Shown here: one piece after another, positions 43,684 to 51,812 of the stretch
Layout of the letters: each line of letters opens with the position of its first letter
Position numbering within the stretch: position 1 is the stretch's first letter
Origin: Solilutibacter pythonis
GTDB taxonomy: Bacteria; Pseudomonadota; Gammaproteobacteria; Xanthomonadales; Xanthomonadaceae
Direction of reading: 5' to 3'
Length of the DNA stretch: 56,835 bases
Assembly (NCBI RefSeq): GCF_003697345.1
Contig: NZ_RFLY01000018.1
Location: 1-56,835 of the forward strand
The notes under the pieces: generated by a model
Told to the model about the DNA's origin: nothing
The model's input: the letters and a program-made list of their open reading frames with translations, nothing else
Database searches by the model: none
Made by a program: the position numbers and the translations under genes

Positions 43684-44861
43684 ACCGGCGCCTGCGGCGG
43701 GACGTGGTGGTGGCCGGCGGCGGCGTGGTTGGCGCGACTGCCGCGCTGGCGCTGGCAAAGGCCGGGCTGACGGTGGCGTTGGTCGAATCCGGCGCGCGGG
43801 CACGCTGGTCGCGCCAGGATCCCGACCCACGCGTGTTCGCCTTCGCCCCGGACAATGCCGCGCTGCTCGACGGGCTGGGCGTGTGGAACGAGATCGCGAC
43901 GGCGCGCGCGCAGCCGTATCGCCACATGCGGGTGTGGGATGCGGCCGGCGGCGGCGAGCTGCATTTCGATGCCGACGGGCTGGCACGGCGCGCGCTTGGC
44001 TGGATCGTCGAGAACGCCTTGTTGGTCGAATGCCTGTGGCGGGCGGCCGAACGCGCCGGCGTGGAGATCGTGCAACCGGCGCGGGTTGATGGCTTGACGC
44101 AGCGCGAAGACGGCGTGCGCCTGCGCCTGGAAGGCGGCGAGACGCTGGAGGCGCGCATCGCCATCGCCGCCGATGGCGCGCGCTCCAGGCTGCGCGAGTT
44201 GGCGGGCGTGGAAGTTTCCGCGCGCGACTACGCCCAGCGCGGCGTGGTCGCCTACGTCGAAACGGCCGAACCGCACCGGCTGACCGCCTGGCAGCGTTTC
44301 CTGCCCGGTGGCCCGCTGGCTTTCCTGCCGGCCGATGGCGACCGGCGCAGTTCGATCGTCTGGAGCCTGCCCGAGATGGAGGCCGAGCGCGTGCTGGTGC
44401 TGGACGATGCTGCTTTCGGCATCGAGCTCACCCAGGCGTTCGCCGCGCGCCTGGGCGTCGCGCGGCCATTGTCCAGGCGCGTGGCTTTCCCGCTGCGCCG
44501 GCAATTGGCGAAGACGCAACTGGCTGGGCGCGTGCTGTTAGTCGGCGATGCCGCGCATGTCGTGCACCCGTTGGCCGGGCAGGGCGTCAACCTCGGTCTG
44601 CGCGACGTCGCGGCCCTGGCGGCCTCGGTCGGGGAAGCGCGGGCCAGGGGCCGTGCCTTCGATGCCCCGCACCGCCTGCAAGCCTGGGCGCGGCGGCGGC
44701 GCAGCGACAACGTGGTTTCCGCTCACGCCTTCGAGACGATCAACCGGGTCTATTCCAACGATGCCTTGTTACCGACTTTCCTGCGCGGCCACGCGCTCGG
44801 CATCGCCAATGCCGTGGCGCCGCTGCGCCATGCGCTGTGGCGGCACGCCGCGGGAATATGA
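43680..44861 (+). CDS. UbiH/UbiI/VisC-family FAD-dependent hydroxylase
   Basis: The 393-residue flavoprotein has VAGGGVVGATAALALAK at the N-terminus, AADGARSRLRE near residue 160 and VGDAAHVVHPLAGQGVNLGLRDVAAL near 290, the last in the GDAAH form of UbiI/VisC. RVYSNDALLPTFLRG near the C-terminus is also usual for this group. It most likely performs the C5 ring hydroxylation (UbiI role), although UbiF-like activity is possible. It is coupled to ubiH by a 4-bp overlap, as in E. coli ubiH-visC. A 319-bp gap follows. Confidence 0.9.
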   Translation: MNRRLRRDVVVAGGGVVGATAALALAKAGLTVALVESGARARWSRQDPDPRVFAFAPDNAALLDGLGVWNEIATARAQPYRHMRVWDAAGGGELHFDADGLARRALGWIVENALLVECLWRAAERAGVEIVQPARVDGLTQREDGVRLRLEGGETLEARIAIAADGARSRLRELAGVEVSARDYAQRGVVAYVETAEPHRLTAWQRFLPGGPLAFLPADGDRRSSIVWSLPEMEAERVLVLDDAAFGIELTQAFAARLGVARPLSRRVAFPLRRQLAKTQLAGRVLLVGDAAHVVHPLAGQGVNLGLRDVAALAASVGEARARGRAFDAPHRLQAWARRRRSDNVVSAHAFETINRVYSNDALLPTFLRGHALGIANAVAPLRHALWRHAAGI

Positions 44862-45180
44862 GCGCGAGAACGCGGGCTTGATGAACCCGGCGCATCGTCG
44901 TGATTGCCGGCTCCGCCTCCAAGGCGCGCCGGTGTGACGGCGGCCCCCGGTGCCGATGCCGGGGCGCGAGGGCGGACCGCTCCGGCGAATGGGCGCGCCA
45001 GGCGGGGAAGTTTCACATGGCGCATTTATTTACCGCCCGCGCCGTGGTGTCGCCCGCGCGCATGTGTTTGTCGTCCCAGCCCGATGTCGCGGCCCCCATG
45101 CCGCATGCGGCATGGGTTTTCTTGCGCGTTGCATGGCGTGCGGATACCGTGGTGCCACCAACGAAATGGGATGGCGCGAA
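44862..45180 (+). other. 319-bp non-coding interval with strong secondary structure
   Basis: No convincing gene was found; open frames here have atypical composition. Two structured parts stand out. CCGCCT (44913-44918) and GGCGCGCC (44923-44930) pair with GGCGCGCC (44992-44999) and AGGCGG (45000-45005), enclosing CCCCGG (44945-44950) / CCGGGG (44959-44964). A perfect palindrome with a T-rich tail follows at 45095-45123. Between them is a locally AT-richer stretch (about 45007-45032). The interval could hold a small RNA or a long 3'/5' untranslated region. Confidence 0.45.
45095..45123 (+). terminator. Perfect palindromic intrinsic terminator
   Basis: CCCATGCCGCA (45095-45105) and TGCGGCATGGG (45106-45116) are exact inverted repeats, giving at least a 9-bp stem with a CATG loop, followed by TTTTCTT (45117-45123). 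It would stop plus-strand transcripts 234 bp beyond the ubi genes and 58 bp before the lipoprotein gene. Confidence 0.75.
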
Positions 45181-45657
45181 ATGGCACGGTCCGGACAAGT
45201 GTGGCGAAATCTGTTCATCGCGGTGGCGCTGTCTTCCGGGTTGCTGGCGGGTTGCAAGCCCGCGGGCGACGCCCCACGGCGACAAAATGAAACCAAGCCC
45301 GAGGCTTTCTCGATTACCGAAATCCTGATTCAGCCCGCCACCTCGGCGGAAGGCGTGATGCGGCCCCAAACCGTCGATGCCCCCATCGTCGTGCTGATTC
45401 GCAACACCGGCAGCGCCGGCGAGCGCCAATTGCAAGCCAAGTTGATCGATATCGGCCAAGGCAAGCCGGTTGGGGCGCGGACGCTAACCTACACCGCGCG
45501 GACGCCTTCGGAAAATACGCTCACCTTCAAGCCGCGGCCGGCCTGGGGCGAAGGGCGGCATCTCCTTGAAGTGACGCTTGATGGAAAGCTCGTGGCGAGC
45601 CGCGATATCGATGTGTTTTCGGTAGCCGACGCGGAGTCGATGGGCGCCGCCCGCTGA
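45181..45657 (+). CDS. Small putative lipoprotein with an Ig-like/CARDB-like domain
   Basis: The 158-residue protein has a lipoprotein signal (MARSGQVWRNLFIAVALSSG then LLAGC, lipid Cys25). The mature part looks all-beta: ITEILIQPATSAEG, IVVLIRNTGSAGERQLQAKLID, NTLTFKPRPAWGEGRHLLEVTLDG. This is reminiscent of CARDB/Ig-like adhesion modules. No enzyme motif is present and no family is assigned. It is convergent with the di-haem peroxidase-like gene, with only 6 bp between stops. The start at 45181 is chosen from the signal peptide. Confidence 0.65.
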   Translation: MARSGQVWRNLFIAVALSSGLLAGCKPAGDAPRRQNETKPEAFSITEILIQPATSAEGVMRPQTVDAPIVVLIRNTGSAGERQLQAKLIDIGQGKPVGARTLTYTARTPSENTLTFKPRPAWGEGRHLLEVTLDGKLVASRDIDVFSVADAESMGAAR

Positions 45658-45663
45658 GCGCTT

Positions 45664-46701
45664 TCAAAGCGTTTGCAGGAATGCCAGGAGCTGCCGTTGC
45701 TCCTGCACGGTCAGGGCGATCGGCTTGCCGTCGGCCAGCCCGCGATAATACAGCTCGTGCTCGATCGCGGCCTGCAACGTATCCACGCTGCCATCGTGCA
45801 TGTAGGGGGCGGTCAGTCCGACGTGGCGCAAGGAGGGCGTCCTGAACGCGCCGATGTCGGCGGCCCTGCGGCTGACGATGAAATGCCCGAGCTCCGCGAC
45901 CTCGGTGTGGGTCATGACCGCGACGCCGGCGGGTTTTCCGGCGCGTTCGGTTTCGTCCAGCGTCTGGATGGCGGATTGCAGATTGCCGGCGATTTTCTGA
46001 AACCCGACCCCGGCATGGTGGAACCGGCCATCCTGTAGCGATCCACTCGCATCCAGGCGGTGGCAGTTGGCGCATTGCGCCTTGCCGGCGAACAGCTTCA
46101 TGCCCTCGGCCGCTCCATCGGGCAGGGCGGTGCCCTGGCGTCGCCATTGTTCGTAGCGGGTGGGGGCGGCGCTCAGCGAGCGCACATAGGCGGTCAATGC
46201 GGCCGTGACTTCTTTCGGGCCGGGCTCGTTCGTGCCGGAAGCGGCGGCCAGCCTGGCGTACAGATTCCTTTCCCTGATTTTCCCCAGCAGCGCCTCCTGA
46301 TCCCGCAAGCCCATCTCGACCGGGTTGGTGAAAGGTTGCAACACCACGTTTTCGAGTGCGCGCTCGCGCCCCTCCCAGAAAAACACGTCGCCCTGATCGG
46401 GCAGACCAAGCAGGCTGGGCGCGTTGCGCGCCCCCATTTTTCCCGCCACCCCAATGGATACCGGCCTGGGGTCGGAAAACGCGTGGGCGCGCTGGTGGCA
46501 GCTTGCGCAACTGACATTGCCATCGGCGCTCAAGCCCGGCTCCTCGAACAGCAGCCTGCCCACGGCGATCAGGTCGTCCGGTGAGTCGCCCTGGGCCTTT
46601 GTGCATCCGGCCACGCACGCCAGGATCGACATCATCGAAAGATAAGCCAGCAGGGTCGATATTCTGGTCGAGCCGAGACTTTTTTGTCTTGATATTGTCA
46701 T
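45664..46701 (-). CDS. Di-haem cytochrome c peroxidase/MauG-family lipoprotein
   Basis: The 345-residue protein has a signal sequence with a possible lipobox VAGC (Cys33). Two c-type haem motifs follow: CASCH (Cys65, Cys68, His69) and CANCH (Cys210, Cys213, His214). GARNAPSLLGL, FFWEGRERALENVVLQPFTNPVEMG, and the C-terminal AFRTPSLRHVGLTAPYMHDGSVDTLQAAIEHE (in parts) are family hallmarks. Relatives reduce hydrogen peroxide in the periplasm or oxidise protein side chains (MauG). It is divergent from the giant repeat protein across 99 bp, hinting at joint regulation. Oxidative cross-linking of its neighbour is pure speculation. Confidence 0.88.
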   Translation of the reverse strand: MTISRQKSLGSTRISTLLAYLSMMSILACVAGCTKAQGDSPDDLIAVGRLLFEEPGLSADGNVSCASCHQRAHAFSDPRPVSIGVAGKMGARNAPSLLGLPDQGDVFFWEGRERALENVVLQPFTNPVEMGLRDQEALLGKIRERNLYARLAAASGTNEPGPKEVTAALTAYVRSLSAAPTRYEQWRRQGTALPDGAAEGMKLFAGKAQCANCHRLDASGSLQDGRFHHAGVGFQKIAGNLQSAIQTLDETERAGKPAGVAVMTHTEVAELGHFIVSRRAADIGAFRTPSLRHVGLTAPYMHDGSVDTLQAAIEHELYYRGLADGKPIALTVQEQRQLLAFLQTL

Positions 46702-46800
46702 GAGAATTTGCTATCCAACCGGTAGGGACGGGCATGGATGCCATCATTGGGTGAGCAGACTGGGTTCGAACAGTCGCGTCGAACGGTTCGGGGAAACTAT

Positions 46801-49800
46801 ATGTCAAGCAAGATGTGGGCGTTCGTGCGCCAGTTCGGTATCTGGACATCTATCGCAACACGTGGCCTGGGTGGCCGCTGGGGCATGCTGTTTCTGCTCC
46901 TTTTGCTCTCCGCCGCGACCTTCGGCGTTGTGGCGACGAATTATTTCTACGATGCGAATGGCCGGCTGGTCGTGGTGACGGACGATGCCGGCGCCAGCGC
47001 TCGTTACCGTTACGACGAAATGGGCAACCTGAAGAAAGTCGAGCGACTCTCGGCCGATGAGCTGGCCATCTTCGCTTTTACGCCCGGCAAGGGCGCGGCG
47101 GGCGTCAGAGTCACCCTCGATGGGCAAGGGTTCGCCACGGCAGCCACGGATAACGAAGTCCGTTTCAACGGCGTGCCGGCAACCGTTCAGAGCGCGAGCG
47201 CCACCCGTCTGGTGGCGACCGTTCCGGCCGGCGCCGCGACCGGCCCGATTACCGTCAAGGTGGGCGCCAGGATGGCGACGGGCGATGCCGATTTCGTGAT
47301 CGACCCCGGCGCCAGGCCGCCGGTGATCGGCTCGCTCTCGCCGCTGATCGCTTCGGCCGGCATGGATATCGATGCCGAGGGCAGCGGCTTCACCCCCGTG
47401 CCCGGGCAGACTTCCGTGCGTCTGAATCAAGTGCCCGTCCTTCCCACCCTGTTGCGGGACGAGCGGATCACGTTCGCGCTTCCCCCAATGGCGGCCAGCG
47501 GCAAGCTGATGGTGTCCACCCCCTACGGTGTCGCCATCAGCGACCAGGATTTGCTCGTGGCGCCCACCGGGGTGGAACCGGCCGCGATCGAATCGATGAA
47601 GCGCCTGGGTATCGATGCGGCGGCACAGACCCTGAGCGTGGCGGAAGCGGGTAAATCGCTGGCCGTGCTGTTCGATGGCGATGCCGGCGACAGGCTGTCC
47701 CTGCAATTTGGCGGTCTCGGCGATGTTTCGGTGGGTTATCGCCTGTTCGATATCGGCAATGCCGAGATCCTCTCGGGCACGGTGTCGGCTTCGAGCGCCA
47801 CGGCCTTCCTGCCCAGGCTGGCAACGCCAGGCACCTATCTTCTCTTGCTCAAGCCCAATGCCTACCCCGCCACCTGGTCGCTGGGGATCGAACGGGACAA
47901 GCTGCTTCCGGTCGATGGCGCTCCCCTGCCGCTGGCGGTCATGCCCGGCCAGACCAGGCGTGCTTGGTTTGCGGCGGAGGCGGGAGGCAAGCTCGGTATA
48001 GGCATTGTCGATGTGGTAACCAAAGGAAACAACAGCGGCTTCAACGTCAATGTTTATTCGCAGGATCGTGCCTCGATTGCTTCCGCCTCGTGCTCGGTAA
48101 GCAGGCTGAATTGCGATCTGGAGGTCACCACGCCTGCGAAGGGCGAGTATGTGGTTGAAATCAGATCGGGTAATTCCGCGCAATCCGTCGCTTTGAACGT
48201 ACTGCTGTCGAGTGAGGTGAGAAACACGCTGACGCGTGACGTGGCGATGCCGCTGGAGATCGTGCGGCGCGGCCAGAATGCCCGGCTGAGCTTTGCGGGC
48301 GAGGCGGGAGAGCGCCTGACCTTGCGGGTAATGGAGCAGATCACCACCCCTGGTTGGCAGACAGTCTATTACCATGTGCTGAAGCCCGATGGCACCATAT
48401 TGACCTCGACCTCGCTGACTTCACCGGGCACGCTTGAAATCCCGATTTTGCCGGTAAGCGGTATTTACCGTGTGTTTGTGGGCCCGACCTATGCGGCCAC
48501 GCTCAAGGCACAACTCATGCTGGCAACCGGCAATGTCCAAACGTTGGTGCTGGATGGCGCGGCCAGTCCGGTATCGACGGCAGTGCCGAGCCAGCGCGCC
48601 TTCCTCAATTTCACGCTGGCGGCGCCGGGTAATGTGGGGGTCGGCATCACCGATCTGGCCTTGCTGGGGGGCTCGGGCAACTATGTCAGCATAGTCGCCT
48701 ACAACGAAGCCGGTCAGCAACAAGCAAGTTCGAACTGCTATGTCAGCGAGGTGGGTTGCAAGCTGAATTTGAGGAATTTTCCCGCTGGAAATCACCGGAT
48801 CGAGGTGTCTCCATCCGGTAGCGCGCAACGGATGAGCTTCAATGCGCTGTTGTCGAGCGAGGTTACAGGTACCTTGGTACGGGATGTGGCGATGCCGCTG
48901 GGAATCACACGGCGTGGCCAGAATGCCCGCCTGAGCTTTACTGGAACGGCGGGCGAGCGCCTGACCTTGCAAGTAATGGAGCAGACCACGTTGCCAGCCT
49001 GGCAGACGGTCTACTACACCGTGCTGAATCCCGATGGCACCACCCTGACCTCGATGTCGCCGAATACGGTCGGCACGCTCGAACTGCCGCCCTTGCCGGT
49101 GGCCGGGACTTACAGCGTGTTCGTGAGCCCGGCTTATGCCGCCACGCTCAAGGCGCAATTCATGTTGGCGAGTGGTTATGTCCAGACGTTGGCGCTGGAT
49201 GGCGCGGCCACTCGGGTATTGACGCCGTTGCCGGGCCAGCGCGCGCTCCTCAACTTCACGTTGGCGGCGCCGGGTAATGTGGGGATTGCCATTACCGATC
49301 TGGCCTTGCTGGGTGGTTTGAACAGCTATGTCAGCATAGCTGTCTACAACGAAGCCGGCTATCAACAAACAAGCCTGACTTGCTATGTCAGTGCAGTGGG
49401 CTGCAAGCTGAATATAGATGGTGTGCCTGGTAACTACCGTGTCGCGGTGTCTCCGGCCGATAGCGTGCAACGGATGAGTTTCAATGCACTGTTGTCGAGC
49501 GAGGTTACAGGTACCTTGGTACGGGATGTGGCGATGCCGCTGGAGATCGCGCGGCGCGGCCAGAATGCCCGCCTGAGTTTTGCCGGCACGGAAGGCGACC
49601 GTTTGGCCTTGCAGGTAATCGCACAGACCACCCTGCCGGCTTGGCAGACGACCTATTACAAAGTGCTGAAGCCCGACGGTACCACGCTGACTTCAATGTC
49701 GTTGAAGTCGCCAGGCACGCTGGAATTGCCGCGCTTGCCTGTGAGTGGCGCCTACAGCATATTCGTGGAATCGGATTATGCGGCCACGCTCAAGGCGCAG

Positions 49801-51759
49801 CTCATGCTGGTAACGGGTAATGTCCACACGCTGGTGTTGGATGGCGCGGCCAGCCCGGTATCAACGGTTGTGCCAAACCAACGGGTCTTCCTCAATTTCA
49901 CGCTGGCGGCGCCAGGTAGTGTGGGCGTCGGCATCACCGATCTGGCCTTGCTGGGGGGGACGGGTAGCTATGTCAACATAGTCGCCTATGACGAAGCCGG
50001 TCAGCAACGAAGAAGTTCGAGCTGCTATGTCAGCAATGTGGGCTGCAAGCTGAACTTGAGAGGCTTGCCCGCCGGTAACTACCGGGTTGAAGTATCTCCA
50101 TCCGACAGCGCGCAACGGATGAGCTTCAATGCGCTGTTGTCGAGCGAAATCACGGGTGCCTTGAAACGCGATGTGGCGATACCGCTGGAAATTATGAGGC
50201 GTGGTCAAAACATCAATCTGAGTTTTGCGGGCGTGGCGGGCGAGCGCCTGACGCTTCGGGTAATGGAGCAGGCGACCTTGCCGATTTGGCAGGAAGTCTA
50301 TTACTACGTGTTGAGGCCCGATGGCGCCACCCTGACCTCGATGTCGCCGAATTCTGTGGGCACGCTCGAACTGCCGCCCCTGCCGGTGAGCGGGAATTAC
50401 AGTGTGTTCGTGAGTCCGGCTTACGCGGCCACGCTCAAGGCGCAACTCATGCTGGCGAGCGGTAGTGTCCATACGTTGGCGCTCGATGGCGCGACCACCC
50501 GGGTATCGACGCCGTTGCCAAATCAACGTGTCTTCCTCAATTTCACCCTGGCGGCGCCGGGCAATGTGGGCGTCGGCATCACCGATCTGGCCTTGCTGGG
50601 GGGGGCAGGTAGCTATGTCAACATAGTTGCCTACAACGAAGCCGGTCAGCAACGAGGAAGTTCCAGTTGCCGTATCAGTGAGGTGGGCTGCAAGCTGAAC
50701 TTGAGAGGCTTGCCCGCCGGTAACTACCGGGTTGAAGTATCTCCATCCGACAGCGCGCAACGGATGAGCTTCAATGCGCTGTTGTCGAGCGAGATCACGG
50801 GTACCTTGACACGCGATGTGGCGATGCCGCTGGAAATCGCACGGCGTGGTCAGAACGCCAATCTGAGTTTTGCCGGTACAGAGGGTGAGCGCTTGACGCT
50901 TCGGGTAATGGAACAAATCACCCTGCCAGCCTGGCAGCAAGTCTATTACTACGTGTTGAATCCCGATGGCACCACCTTGACTTCGATCTCGTTCGATTCT
51001 TCAAGGACGCTCAATTTGCCACCCTTGCCGGCAAGCGGGACTTACAGCATATTCGTGGGTCCGCGCTATGCGGCCACGCTCAAAGCGCAACTCATGCTGG
51101 CGAGGGGTAATGTCCACACGCTGGTGCTCGATGGCGCGGCCACCCGGGTATCGACGCCGTTGCCGGGCCAGCGCGCCTTCCTCAACTTCACGCTGGCGGC
51201 GCCGGGTAACGTGGGAATCGGTATTGCCGATCTGGCCTTGCTGGGCGGGGTGGGGAGCTACGTCAACATAAACGTATATGACAAGGATGGTCGGAGTCGG
51301 GCGAGTGCGAATTGTTATGTCAATCAGGGGTGCGGGCTGAGCCTGAAGGGGCTTGCCGCGGGCAATTACCGGGTTGAGGCATATTCGCCCGATGGTGCGC
51401 AACGGATGAGTTTCGATGCGCTGCTGTCGAGTGAGGTGACAGGCGCATTGACGCGCGATGTGGCGATGCCGTTGACAATCGCGCGGCGCGGCCAGAATGC
51501 CCGCTTGAGCTTTACCGGCGCGGCGGGCGAGCGCTTCGAGTTGCGGGTAATGGCGCAAACCACGTCGCCGGCCTGGCGGACGGTCTATTACACGGTGTTT
51601 CGGCCGGATGGCACCACCTTGGCCTCGATCTCGTTGGATTCTCAAGGAAAACTCAATTTGCCAGCTCTGCCGGTGGCGGGGACTTACAGCGTATTCGTGG
51701 GCCCGGCCTATGCCGCCACGATCACGTCGCAACTCATGCTGGCGAGCACCACGCCATGA
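46801..51759 (+). CDS. Giant exported repeat protein: YD-repeat stub, two TIG-like domains, tandem PPC-like modules
   Basis: From ATG 46801 (GGGGAA upstream) the product is 1652 residues. Residues 28-45 are a hydrophobic signal/anchor after a basic N-region. Residues 47-80 hold two YD repeats (NYFYDANGRL, RYRYDEMGNL). About 90-167 and 172-257 are two IPT/TIG-like Ig domains (IFAFTPGKGAAGVRVTLDGQGF; VIGSLSPLIASAGMDIDAEGSGF). After a linker and a divergent first module come five tandem 214/215-residue modules and a half module. Each module has two beta-rich halves resembling pre-peptidase C-terminal (PPC) domains: GERLTLRVMEQ...VLNPDGTTL...LPVSGTYSVFV and FLNFTLAAPGNVGVGITDLALLGG...GNYRVEVSP. 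Each second half carries one Cys-x5/6-Cys pair. No catalytic motif was seen. A surface or secreted structural/adhesive role is inference. The next gene, encoding an RHS protein, begins within or just after its 3' end. Confidence 0.8.
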   Translation: MSSKMWAFVRQFGIWTSIATRGLGGRWGMLFLLLLLSAATFGVVATNYFYDANGRLVVVTDDAGASARYRYDEMGNLKKVERLSADELAIFAFTPGKGAAGVRVTLDGQGFATAATDNEVRFNGVPATVQSASATRLVATVPAGAATGPITVKVGARMATGDADFVIDPGARPPVIGSLSPLIASAGMDIDAEGSGFTPVPGQTSVRLNQVPVLPTLLRDERITFALPPMAASGKLMVSTPYGVAISDQDLLVAPTGVEPAAIESMKRLGIDAAAQTLSVAEAGKSLAVLFDGDAGDRLSLQFGGLGDVSVGYRLFDIGNAEILSGTVSASSATAFLPRLATPGTYLLLLKPNAYPATWSLGIERDKLLPVDGAPLPLAVMPGQTRRAWFAAEAGGKLGIGIVDVVTKGNNSGFNVNVYSQDRASIASASCSVSRLNCDLEVTTPAKGEYVVEIRSGNSAQSVALNVLLSSEVRNTLTRDVAMPLEIVRRGQNARLSFAGEAGERLTLRVMEQITTPGWQTVYYHVLKPDGTILTSTSLTSPGTLEIPILPVSGIYRVFVGPTYAATLKAQLMLATGNVQTLVLDGAASPVSTAVPSQRAFLNFTLAAPGNVGVGITDLALLGGSGNYVSIVAYNEAGQQQASSNCYVSEVGCKLNLRNFPAGNHRIEVSPSGSAQRMSFNALLSSEVTGTLVRDVAMPLGITRRGQNARLSFTGTAGERLTLQVMEQTTLPAWQTVYYTVLNPDGTTLTSMSPNTVGTLELPPLPVAGTYSVFVSPAYAATLKAQFMLASGYVQTLALDGAATRVLTPLPGQRALLNFTLAAPGNVGIAITDLALLGGLNSYVSIAVYNEAGYQQTSLTCYVSAVGCKLNIDGVPGNYRVAVSPADSVQRMSFNALLSSEVTGTLVRDVAMPLEIARRGQNARLSFAGTEGDRLALQVIAQTTLPAWQTTYYKVLKPDGTTLTSMSLKSPGTLELPRLPVSGAYSIFVESDYAATLKAQLMLVTGNVHTLVLDGAASPVSTVVPNQRVFLNFTLAAPGSVGVGITDLALLGGTGSYVNIVAYDEAGQQRRSSSCYVSNVGCKLNLRGLPAGNYRVEVSPSDSAQRMSFNALLSSEITGALKRDVAIPLEIMRRGQNINLSFAGVAGERLTLRVMEQATLPIWQEVYYYVLRPDGATLTSMSPNSVGTLELPPLPVSGNYSVFVSPAYAATLKAQLMLASGSVHTLALDGATTRVSTPLPNQRVFLNFTLAAPGNVGVGITDLALLGGAGSYVNIVAYNEAGQQRGSSSCRISEVGCKLNLRGLPAGNYRVEVSPSDSAQRMSFNALLSSEITGTLTRDVAMPLEIARRGQNANLSFAGTEGERLTLRVMEQITLPAWQQVYYYVLNPDGTTLTSISFDSSRTLNLPPLPASGTYSIFVGPRYAATLKAQLMLARGNVHTLVLDGAATRVSTPLPGQRAFLNFTLAAPGNVGIGIADLALLGGVGSYVNINVYDKDGRSRASANCYVNQGCGLSLKGLAAGNYRVEAYSPDGAQRMSFDALLSSEVTGALTRDVAMPLTIARRGQNARLSFTGAAGERFELRVMAQTTSPAWRTVYYTVFRPDGTTLASISLDSQGKLNLPALPVAGTYSVFVGPAYAATITSQLMLASTTP
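48202..51759 (+). repeat. Tandem ~643-bp coding repeats (five full units plus a half unit)
   Basis: Anchored on the codons for LLSSE, units begin at 48202, 48847, 49489, 50134, 50779 and 51421, giving periods of 645, 642, 645, 645 and 642 bp. Long stretches are near-identical at the DNA level, for example around 50041-50160 versus 50689-50805. A more divergent unit precedes 48202. The indels are whole codons, so the frame is preserved. Confidence 0.92.
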
Positions 51760-51812
51760 AGACGCTGAAGACTCGGTTTGAACGGCCGCGGCTCATGCCT
51801 ACGGGAAATGCC

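Noticed and set aside
44862-45123. 6S RNA (ssrS), because ubiH-visC and ssrS are neighbours in E. coli
   Set aside because: The interval lacks the long closing stem with a central bubble and the conserved 3' half of 6S RNA; the visible fold spans only about 93 bases, and zapA and fau are absent.
48202-51759. CRISPR or minisatellite array
   Set aside because: The repeat unit is about 643 bp, fully coding and frame-preserving, so it is a protein-module duplication.
51756-51812. RHS gene start at the ATG overlapping the previous stop
   Set aside because: Not excluded, but no ribosome site precedes it and it adds residues before the signal peptide; ATGs at 51813 and 51840 have purine-rich sequences upstream and fit the signal peptide better.
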